Positions 47,701 to 59,700 of a DNA stretch of 64,000 bases are shown one piece after another. The position numbers and the translations under genes are program-made. How positions within the stretch are numbered: the first letter of the stretch is position 1; every line of letters starts with the position of its first letter. Source of the stretch: Notamacropus eugenii (taxonomy: Eukaryota > Chordata > Mammalia > Diprotodontia > Macropodidae); the NCBI RefSeq assembly GCF_028372415.1, contig NC_092872.1, positions 9,368,001-9,432,000 on the forward strand, read 5' to 3'. The notes below the pieces were generated by a model. The model was not told where the DNA came from. It made no database searches and worked only from the letters and a program-made list of their open reading frames with translations.

Positions 47701-50700
47701 GCTCAAATCCAGCCTCAGACACTTATCTGTATGACTCTAGGCAAGTCATTTAACCTCTGTTTGCCTCAGTTTCCTCAATGGTAAAATGGGAATAACTATA
47801 TCACCTGCCTTCTGGGGTTGTTGTGAGGATCAAAGACATAATAATTGTAAAGTTGTTTGCCAGGCACAGTGGCAGGCAGAGTAAGCACCACGTAAACCTT
47901 AGCTTTATCATCATCATGGTTACATGGTTCTAGTTCACTAGAACTTGTGTGACAGTGAAAGCTGGCATTGGTGAAGCATTTTAAAGTTTGCAGAGCCCTT
48001 TGCATATGCTACTTCATTTGATCTTCTCCCCAGCCCCAGAGGGTAGGTGCCAGCATTACCATCATCCCCATTTTACAGATGAGGAAACTGAGGCTGAGAG
48101 AGGTTAAGTGATTTGTCCAGGATCACACAGCTAGTGAGTGTGTGAGGCAGGATTCAAATCCAGGTCTTTCTGCTTCCATTCTCCTCCACAGTTTCTTATT
48201 CTGCAGTTAATACTTGGTCACCTTTTTTCCCCTCTCCAAGTCCTCTTGATACCATCAGCCAGCTTCTCCAGTGAAAGGAATGACTATTTCTCTCATATTA
48301 ATAACTATTTACTATGAGGGAGAGTCAGAATTTTTTTCCCTTCCTATTTCCCCATTCTCTACTAGGTCAGATCAGCATCTGAAGAACAGAATTGATAATG
48401 AGATTGGATTCACTTTCTCCTCAGTCCTGTTTAGACTCCCCCTCCCCCAAATGGGAAAGCCACTTGAGTTCTACTTAGGCTTGGGTGGGGATAGATCCTT
48501 TGTCTAGATTACCCAGGTTGGGGGGATTGGTCTGGGAGTAAGAGTGACATAAGCAAAGCCAAATCCACCAACGTTAGAATAGACCCACCCTTCATTATAA
48601 TATTCATTCCCATTAATTATTTAGCCAATCAGAGTTGATTGCCTCTGTCAGAAATACCCACTCTTCCAAGAGCATATAACCATCAGCAGCCTACCATGAT
48701 CCATCTTTGGTTCACAAGGGAAGGCCAAATGACTAATCCTTTTATTAAATATTTGCTACCCATAATTAATAAAATGATTAATCACCCAGAAATTAAGTGT
48801 CTCAAACTTTTCATTCAGTATACCAGGAAACTCTTTTCTTCCCATATTCTCATAAGATGCCTTCTCTCCTTGGCCAAGGGTCCATCACTGCCGTACTTTC
48901 AGCCATGATTCAGGTCCATAAATCCTTATTCAGTTCTCTGCTATGATAATTTTAGTGATGTCATCCTTTCTTTCTAAGGTCCTAACTCTTAATTAGAAGT
49001 AGTGATGGAAACATGCCCTATGTCTCCAAATCGTTTGGTTTTCTACCCAAGTCCAGACAACCATTTTTAGATTTCTTATGATAATATGATTCATTTCCAT
49101 AGGAATCACTTTAAATGAACAGTCAGAATTGACAAATTTTAGTCGAGCCCTCGTTCATTCCAAATATACATATCTCAAGAAGACATTAAGACTTATGATT
49201 AGCCACGCTACGTGGACATAGTGCAGCTGCTGTACCCTTCAGCAAGATGCTGCTGACCACTTCAATGTATTTCTTCTTTCCGGATTCTTCACACCTCTTG
49301 GCACTTGGGAATTCTCTTTATTTTGTGGAGTATGGGAAGTCATTACTCCTTCAAGAGATTCAAATCTACCCTTTATAGGAAAACAAAATCTATACCTATT
49401 ATAATGATCTAGTAGTTCTGAGTATCTCTTCTTCCGCTTCCCTCTCTATGCTATTTTCTTCTGCCCTTTAACCTCCATATATTGATTTACATTTTCATCT
49501 TTGGGCCCTTCATCCTGATTTAATTGTACTCAGAAGAATCACAACTTATGAGCCAACTAGAGCAGTTTTCTCTCCAGAATTTGGACTTGGGGTAAGTAGC
49601 CAACATGCAGAAAGGTAAAATGAGGGACATTTTAAAATACTGCTTTGGAGTATTAAACATTCTGCCCTTATGTCTTATTCTAGGTTCTAGAAGCATAAAC
49701 TCACAGAGTGCAAGCTTTCACAGGATCTATCCATATAGAAAGGCCCTGAGTATGGTCCCAAGAGATGGACCATGGATCTAGTCATCTAAAGACTAGCCAT
49801 GCCAAGTGCTCATTGGCTCACTACCACAAAGCAGTCCCTCAGGTGACATATTTATTTGGCCAAAACAGCTCATGAAGACCATCTACTGTGGTTGTGTAGG
49901 GACTGTAATCTTCATTAGCAAAAGTGAAGAAATCCTAAGTCTTATGACATATGTGGATTGTTTTTAAAGCCGAAATGATCTCTCTATGCCCCATAAGTAT
50001 TTATTTCATGGTAGATTGAGTCACACATGCTAAAGAGTTGTCTGAAAGTCAAATGAGCTGCTTTGGGAAGTAGCTAGCTCCTTTTCACTGGAAGTCTTGA
50101 ATTTATGGTTAGATAACCCCTTGTGGGGGATTTGTAAAGAGGATTCTTGCCTAGGTAACATTGCTTACCTGGACAAAGTAAGCTGTGTATATATGTATTG
50201 TATCCCCTTTTCTCTGGGCCTCTTATGTACAGTGGGTACATCAGGCTTCTAGTATTAGGTTGTTCTATATTTGGTGGCAATTTAATGCTAGACAATTCTA
50301 TGATGACAAAGCTTTTCTGAGACAGCCTCAGGGCAGCTGAACCTTTTAAAGCACACACGAGTCTGTGATTCTGTTCCATCAGTCTCAGAGAGTGGGGGCA
50401 GGGTTTGAGATTCCCAGACATAACATTTTGGTCCTTTGTCCCTCATTATAGACTCTGTCTCTTTCCCTGGATTTGGCCTCCTAGTTTCCTTGTCTTGTTA
50501 ACAGTGTTCTGGCCCTGCCTCACCCCCACATCTCTGTGAGCGTCTCAAAACCATCACTAATCAAAGAGGATATGACCCCATTGAGCCAGGGCAGAGTTGT
50601 CTTATTAGAGAATGTAGGAATATGCCATGAGCCATGAAATTCTCTTCATGTACTGGTCCTCAGAACCAGGGCTATAAAGGAATCCAAGGTGGACCAGCCC

Positions 50701-53700
50701 GCGACAGGCAGTGACCTTAACAGCCCCACAAGATAGCAGCTCCCTCTGAGTCATCCTGCCCACTCCTTCCTTCTCCATGTTCTCAGTAGACTAGTGTGGG
50801 CTAGGAGGGGAAGAGCTAGTGAGACAATTAAATGATTGCACAGGGCAACGTGACCAAGACAATGTTATCACCTCAGTTTCAGTCACCACGTTCTTCTTGT
50901 ATAAGCGGTCCAGGAGCTCTTCAGAGGAACACCTAAGGTTGCAGTCAAGGACAATTAGGATGTAGTGATAATGTAATGTGAGGTAGCAATGTGGCGCCAT
51001 AGTACACAGAGCACCGGGCTTGGAGTCAGGAGGACCCACCTTCCTGTGTTCAAATCCAGCCTCAGACACTTACTAGCTGTGTGACCTTGGGCAAGCCACT
51101 TAACCCCTATTTGCCTCAGTTTCTCATCCATAAAATGGAGACCCACTGGAGAAGGAAATGGCAAATTACTCCAGGATTTTTGCCAAGAGGACCCTGTGGA
51201 CTCACGTAGAGTCCGGCGTGATTAAACAACAAAAATAATGTGATATGGTTTATTCAAAAGTGATACAGTGATAATAAAACAGCTGATACTTCTACGGTGC
51301 TTTGTGATTTACAAAGAGCTCTAGACCCATAATCTCATTTTCTACTCACAAATGACTCTTCCAGGGAATTAGGGTTGAGTCTTATCATCCTTAATTTATA
51401 AGTGAGAAAACTGAGGTACCAGAGTGAGGGAGTGATTTATGTAATTGTATTGTTTTGGGATTTTATAGGACTGTGCTACGTAGAGCTGAAGGGACATTGG
51501 AGATCATATAATACAACCATCTCATTTTAATAAAAGCTAATAGCTAACATATATAGTGCTTGGAGGACTTGAAAGCACTTCATGAATATCAAACATTTAC
51601 AAACATTACATCATTTTATCCTCACAACAATCCTGGGAAGGAGGTACTATTATTATCCTCCCTGTTTTACAGATGAGGAAACTGAGACAGACAGAGGTTA
51701 AGAGACTTGCCCAAGGTCACACAACTGAATTAGTATCTGAGGTTGGATTTTAATTCAAGTCTTCCTGACTCCAGGTCCAGTACTCTGTCTGCTGTGTTAC
51801 TTAGTTACCTCCACTTTTACATATAAGGAATCTGAGACTCAGAGAGAGGAAGTGACTTTGCCAAGGTCACATAGCTTGGAGGTGGCCAAGTCAGAATTTG
51901 AATCTATTTCTGAGCCCCGGGGTCTTTCCACCAGACCATAGCTGACCCTCTAAGATGCTGGTACTGGAAAAAAACAGAACTTTCTGATAAAGCCTAATAA
52001 TATTTGCCCAAATTTCCAATCCCATAAAGAGGATTTCAATTTGGGGCAGCATTAGGAAATTAACATTTTAATAGATCTTTGTTTTTTAGGAATTTTTAAA
52101 AAATGCCAAAAACATGTTTTATTTTCATCTCTGTGGACACAAATCAGGCATACCTGGATATGATTTGCCTTGAATGGCCCCGTGAACTTGGGGAGTCACA
52201 TACATCCCCCATCCCATTTAGAGGAACAGAAAACAGCACAAGAGAATGGCAGTTCTAGAAGGGACCTGTGATTGTTCCTCATGCCCAGCATTCCATCTCC
52301 CCCATCCCTGCCTTTGTTCCCAAGTCTGGAATCACTCTCTCCTCTCTGACTCTGGAATCTCCAGCTTCCTTCAAGACTCACCTGGCTCAAGCTCCCCTCC
52401 CATAAGAGGCATTTCCTAATCCTCCCAGATGTTAATCATCTTTTCCTTTCTAACCCTAGATTTACTTATCTCTGTTTGTGAACCCTCCCAGTAGAGTATA
52501 AGCTTCTTGAGGGTAAGAACTGTTTCCTCTGTCTTTATATCCTCAGTAGCTAATTCAATGCCTTGTACTCTACTTAATAGTAAGTGTTTAACACGTTTAT
52601 TGAATTATTGAATTGAATGAAATTGACCTTAGGACATAAAAGAAAGTCAGAGCTAGGAACACTATTAGAGAGACCTCAGAGATCATTTAGTGCAAGCCCC
52701 TCATTTTATTAAGAAAACAGAGGATTGAAATGACTTACCTACCCAGAGTCACCTTATGAATAAATGGCAGGATTTGAACCCCCACCTTCTGATCGCAAGT
52801 CCAGTGCTTGCATGATAACACAAGACAGAACCTACCATGGAGGGGAGCCTCCAGCATCAGTAGGAAAAGGATACAGCTCCAGGATCAGAATGAGTGTTTT
52901 CCTGGTCTCAAACTCATCAAGGAGCTGGGTGACCAGCTTATGATTCAAGGTGGCCAAGATGTCCCGTTCTCGGTACGCCTGGACCCGCGTCTTGGTCCGA
53001 AGTGGGATGAACTTTGCAGCACAGGACACCTTGTTGCCTTTGTGCTCAACTCTTTTCACAAAGCCAAAAGCACCCCTAGGAAAAAGGAGATATGTTGGTT
53101 GGATGTTACAGCTCTTTGGACTAAAAAGGGTGCTGAGAGGCCAACTGGGCTAGCAACTTGTTACCCTGGAGAAATGGCATGAAACTATCCCTGACAGGAG
53201 ACTATCCCTCCTAGAAGACATCCCCAGCCTCCCCTAGGCACCTATTCTTATGTGCTGCGCCCCTTATGCCTCATTGCTATTTTGTCCCCAAACCTCTAGT
53301 GGGTTGCCATTGCCTGCAGAACTGACCTTGACCTCCAAAGCATGCTCTCCAACCCGGTCTGGCTCCAAACTACCTGTTTAGCCTGATGTCATCCTATTCC
53401 CTTGCACCCAAAGCAGGCTGCTTTCCATTCCCCTTCTCTCACCTCTGTATCTTGGCTCACCCTGTTCCCCACGCTTGAGATGGGCTCCCCTCTGACCCCT
53501 TCTCCTTCTCTGCCTTTTGAAGTCTCTCTTTTTCTTCAGGGTGAAGCCCAGGTACCACCTCTTCCATGAAGCCTTCCTTGGTCAACCCTCCCCCCAACCC
53601 ACTCCCTTCAGATGAAAGTGATCTCTCTCTCCTTAAATTTTCACAAAAGTTTGCCTGGACCTTTACCTTACAGTGAGTTTATTCTCCCCTTGGTCAGTTA

Positions 53701-56700
53701 TTGGTGTTTATAGCTTTTCCAGGCAGATAGAGTGCTGGGCCAGAAAGTCAGGAAGACTTATCTTCATGAGTTTAAATTCGGCCTTAGACACTTTTTAGCT
53801 GTGTGACCCCGGGCAAGTCATTTAACCCTGTTTGCCTCAGTTTCCTCAGCTGTAAAATGGGCTGGAGAAGGAAATGGCCAACCACTCCAGTATCTCTGCC
53901 AAGAAAACCCAAATGGGGCCACAAACAGTCAGACAGGACTGAACGACAATGCCCTTTCCCCACTAGACTGGGCAGTACTGAGGTTATATCTGTCTTTGTA
54001 TTTCTAGCACCAAGCACAGGACATTGTACACAATAGGTACTTAATAAATGTTTGTTGAAAACAAAATTTGTTAAGTACATGAATGAGTTAAAAAGAACAA
54101 AGAGATATGTCTTTGTATGTCTAATTAAAATATACCTGGCTACAACCCAACTCTTCTTTTGGTAATAATAGCTGGCCTTTATATACATTTTAAAGCTTGC
54201 AAATCACTTTATATATCTTGTTTGTACCTCACAACAACCCCATGAGATTGCTGGGGGGTTTTGTCTATGATTTCAATTGGTGTAGGAAGCTCCTTGGTGA
54301 CCTTAGAGAGTTGCTTGGGACGCTAAGAAGGTAAGTGATATAAATACATCAAGCATTATTATCCCTATTTTACAGATGGAGAAACTGAGGCTCAGATCAT
54401 TTAAGTGACTTCTCCATGGTCATGCAGCTGATAAGTATAAGAGGGAGGATCTGAACCCAGGCCTTTCTGACTCCAAATTCAGCACTGTATCAACTCTGCC
54501 ATGTTCTTAGCAGAGACTGAGAATAGTAGGCTATCCTTTATTAGATCACAGATTTGGGGATCTGCACACATACAATTTCCTCTGCACACGTACAATACAG
54601 AAATAAACACAATCTACACACACACAGTTATCCCTTCCAAGTTGAGTGATCCCACTGTAGCGTTTTAGATTTCTCAAAGCTTTTTTATATCCATCATCTC
54701 ATTTGACCTTCATAACATTTCTATTAAGCAACTGGGAAGGCTTTATTGTTTGCATTTTACAGATAAGGAAACTGAGTCCTAGGGAGCTGAATTGACTTAG
54801 AATGCTGGTGCTAGATGGGATCTTTGAGAATACCTAGTCTGATTCCATTTTACAGAAGAGGAAACATAGTGATTGAGCAGTAAAGTGCTTGACCAAGGTC
54901 AAGTTACGTCTTAAATTCAGCTCTCCTGACTGTAATGTTCAGGGCTCTTTTCATGACACCAGTTAGTGCCAGAGATTGGCTGAAACCAAAGTCTCCTAGC
55001 TTCCTGTCCAGGCTCTCTCCATGACTCCTGAGATGGTGATTTATGCTGAAGCTAAGCTACTAAACATACTTTAAGTATATAGAAGAATTTAAATTCTCTG
55101 ATTGTAATCCCACTCTCCACCCCCTCTCTGCCCCGACCCTGTATCCTTGTCAGGAGGAAGGTCCTTGAGAAGCCCCTCTGTCCTTCCTGGTGTTGAAGTG
55201 CTCATTGGAACCATGTGTCCTTTGCTAATGGAGGAGGCAACTCTTGTAGCCATCTCAGGAATCCAATGAAACTCATGGACCTGGGAGCCTTTGTTACCTT
55301 CCTATTTCTTCCTTGACTTCATAGAAGGAGTGAAGTTTCCTTCGATAACTCTGCCTCTCGGCTCCTGGCTCAGGCTCACCTTAGTCAAATGAGACAGAAG
55401 AAATTCAGTCAGAAAAATCTGGACTCTAATGTTCCCATTCTTTCTGTTCTCCCCACCCAACTTCCAGAGAACAATCACCACCCCGTTGGGGTCTGGGCTA
55501 TGAGAGGAAGGACTTCATTCTATTCTCAGCCTTGCTGAGAAGTGGTCTAGTTTCCAAGCCCTGGAGCAGCCCTGTCTCATTACTGGGTCCTCACTATCCC
55601 ACGACCAGAATTCTGTCAAGTCTGCGCCCTCTTTGGGCTTTCTGGAGTATTTGGCATGTCCAGTCACCATCTGGAATCATAGCAGTCACAGAATGTCAGA
55701 GCTGAAAGGGACCTTAGAACAGATAGCATAGAATGTCAAAGCTGGAAGAGACCTTAGGAAATAGATCATCGAATGTTAAAGCCAAAAGGACCTTTGAGAG
55801 CCTCTTATTTAAAATCCCTCACTTTATAGATGAAAAAATTGAAGCTGGGGGGTCATCTGGGGGGAAGGGCAGTACCAGGATAAGCTGCTATCACTAATAG
55901 GGGTTCACTAGAGGTATATGGCCCATTCCTCATTAGAGAGATGAGGCAACCATTTCAGCAGGCAGAGTCAAGAGTCAATGAAGTGACAGATGCGGGATGA
56001 TATGCAGGAAAATGTAGTCTTGAGTTTAGGAGCGATGGGTCCAAAGCTTGGTGGGGGTGATGGTCTATGTAGAGCAAGGTCAGGAAACTCCTTCCCTGAA
56101 TGAAGGGACTTTGACTAAAGACAATCTGCTTCACATAAAGACTCGTCCTGAGGCAGGTTCATTTTATAGGTATGTGAACTAAAGAGTTATCATGGGCTGG
56201 AATGGGCAAATGGGGTAGAGGAGATGCCAGTAGATACCAGCCATACATGCCAAGTTCAGTGACTCCCACTGAATTAAGGACAACCAGAATCACATAATGA
56301 CGTAGCTAGAAGGATGTTTAGAGATAATTTAGGCCAAACTCCTCATTTTATAGACCAGTAGACTGAGGCCCAGGAAGGTTAACTTATTGTTTGTCCTTTG
56401 TTTCTGAAGAGAGCCAATGACTTCACAGGATGATATCTTGACTTGTGTGTGAACTGGATTAAAGTGAGGCAGAGTTGCACAAAGTCATCAGCCTCACTCT
56501 CTCTTCTGTAGTCACTAAAGTCCAGTGGCAAGACAAAAGCCAGGATAACTGTGCCCAGGAAGCACTGGCCGACCTTGGCATCTGCAATGCCTGACCAAGC
56601 TCTTAAGCGTTCCTGCTTAAGTCGCCTTCATGGACGTTAGAGCAAATTGTTCTCATCTGTCCATTTCTTGGGAGGAAGTCTTCACATGGTTGAGGTAGAC

Positions 56701-59700
56701 ACCCCTTCAACTCACTGACAGGTTTAGCCCATCTGCAGATATCGCTTTGCCAACATGTGGCTGCTGGGAAGGCTAAAGCCTCTTGGAGCCATAGGCTAGA
56801 GTTGAGCGAGAAGTAGATATCAAAGGTGAGCAGCCCTGAAAAAGGGCTCCAGCTGCCCTCACACTAGAGGTACTAGTCTTCCTTAAACACCCCCCACGTG
56901 ATCACACAGCTAATAAATAGAAGAGCCAAGGCTCAAACCTAGCTCTTTGGATTTGAAATCTACAATCACTTTATCATGCTGACTCAATAAACTTTCAACT
57001 AAAAATGGAGAGGAATGGAGAAAAACTCTCACATACATCTACCAAGTGTTATCTCCTTCAAGGCCAGCTAGTCGTTGGTGCCTTTATGTTCTTGGGAGAC
57101 TTGGGGGCTGTTGGTCAGCAAGGAGCTGCCTTGAGGGTATGAAGTCAGACATCAGCCTTGCCACTCTTTATTTCCACCAGCAAGAGCCCCACCATTATTT
57201 CCTATTTATACAAATTCAGAGTTCACCAAAGAAATTAGCTAGAGAGAAGGAAGAAATATATCAATGGAGAAGACCAGGAATTCCTGGAAGACAACATCCA
57301 AAGTTTACAAGACTTAGGTGTCTCCCATAGACATGAGACAGCAGGGACTAGGTATGCTGGCCCGAAGCTCAATGACATGTATGGGGCCTATACAAATGGG
57401 CCCAAAAGATGGGTGATGAACAAGGTGAGCTATGGAGATGAATTCAAGAAGAAAGATGTGACTACAGAAGTCTGATGAGTCCTGTGCCTGGAATGTGGTT
57501 CTGGAAGGGCAGACTTTTTAAAGAGGCATTTATACGATCTCTTCTGTAACTCAAGTATAAATACTGTCAGGTATGTTAGGACCCAGAACGAACTGAGTCT
57601 GGTGGTAAGGGATGAGGACAATAAAAAGGACTTTTAAAAGCTAATTCAGGGGCAACAGAAAGACCAAAGAAAAGATATGATCCCTTCTTGGGGTGAATGG
57701 AATGAAAACAGATGAAGGCCCCAAAGGCTCATGTGATCTTGGACTGCATTAGGGAAGATGCTATGTCCAGACTGAAGGAGCTGGTGTCTCTGCTGGCTTT
57801 GCCTCAGTTACGTCATAGCTAGAGAATTGCATTTGATTCAGCAAACAACCTTTTAGGAAAGACATTGATGGTATCAAGAGGCTATGGGAAGTATAAAGAG
57901 AAGGGTGATCAAGATGGCGGCAGGCCCCATTGGAAGAGACATCTTATAGGGAGTTCCAGAGTTGGTGTCAGGGAGGAATGGTGTTCATCTGGAAGAAGCA
58001 CTAGACTTGTTCTGTTTGGCTTCAGAGGGTAGTCCAATGGATGAAGGTTGTAAGAGGACAGGTTTTTGACTCCATGTAAAACACCAAACCCAAACAACAA
58101 CTTCTAAAAGAGGAGAATTGTACAATCATAAAATGGGTAGCCCCGCGAGAGTGGGTTCCCTATCACTGGAGGTCTCTGAGACGAGGCTGCAGAACCCCTT
58201 ATCAAAAGGGATGTCTGTTCAGATGTGGGTTGGATTAGATAGCTTCTGAGGTTCCATCTAATTCTGAGCTTCTCTGTGTAAGGGCTTCTGTCCATTGAGG
58301 AGGGCAGGGGGCACCTTGTGGGAATCCATTGACCTCAATGTGCTTTGAGGGTGAGGTTCTGGGTGAGTTGAACTGCTAGTAGATTGTTGCCTTGGGATAA
58401 ACATTGGCCTCCAACTTGCCTTACTCAACTGCTTCTAGTCATATCTTTGGATCTGGAGTTTCTCTTGATTCTCTTTCATCTTTACCCTTGCTCCTCCTGC
58501 TATAACCCAGTTAACCTTCTTAGGAAGGGCTGAGGGAGGGCTTCCACCTCCCCAGGTCTTACCTACCCACCCCAGCCTGCATATTTGCCAACTCACCACC
58601 TTGGACCAGCAGTTCTGCTTTGCACAAGACCTCACCGCTGGTATTCCTGGCCACGCAGGTGTAGATGCCAGCATCTTGCTGGGTTATATCCTTCAAGACC
58701 AGGGAGTAGTTAGTGCTTTTATGTTCTTGGGAGACTCGGGGGCTGTTGGTCAGCAAAGTGTTGCCCTGAGGGTATGAAGACACGCATCAGCCTTGCCATT
58801 TTTTCTCTCTCTTCAGCAAAAGCCCCACTGTTATTGCCTATTTAAACAACCCCAGAGCTCACCCAGCTTTTGGGAAGCCAGAGTTTGTACTCCTTAAAGG
58901 ATTCTCTGTTATAAGAACTAGGACTGATACCAGCATTCAAAGTCCCCTGCAACCTAGCTCTAACTTACCTGGTCAGTTGCACCTCACATTTCTCCCTCCA
59001 TGCATCAAATGCAACTGAGCTACTTGTTGTCCCATGTTTTTATCCTGGGATCTTATGTTTTCCTCATGCCATAAATTGGTTCCCTCTCCTTCCTATCTCA
59101 GCCTCCACTAGTTGGAATCCTTCTTCTCCTTCAAGGCCCCATTCAGGCATCACCTCCTCCAAGAAGCCTTCCCAGATCCCCCTTCCTCACCTCCTCATCA
59201 GATTTCACCTGGCACTTTCATTTTCACGTATCTGTCTCTCCCTAATATCTTGGTTCTTTACCTGCTTGGACTGTAAATTCCTGGAGGGCAGGCTCTGTAT
59301 TGTATCTATCTTTGTATCTCCTCAAGCACCTAACCTAGGGCCTTAAACACAGCACAAGCTTAATAAATGATTGTCCAACTGAACTGAACAAATCTGGCAA
59401 ACACAGAGTTAGTGCATGCTGGATGCAGAACTCTTGGAGAATGTATAGTTTACATAAGATCTGGTTCCTGTTCTCACACAGTTTGAAGTCTAGCAGGTGA
59501 ATAAGACAGAAACACAGAAAACTAATCAACAATGTTACATAAGAAATGCATTAGGAAGTGCTAACAGTGCTGAGCATGTTCTAGAGGGCAACGGTTGTTA
59601 TCAAACAAGGAGCTCAAGGAAGGCTTCCTGGGGGAAGTCAAGCTTTCAAGGTGGGTAGGACTTCAGCAGACAAAGGAGAGGGATAGGGAATCCTACGAGC

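Noticed and set aside
57046..57330. A plus-strand 94-codon frame as a small gene
   Set aside because: It overlaps the antisense of the exon-2 duplicate and ordinary intron sequence; no domain and no sign of selection.
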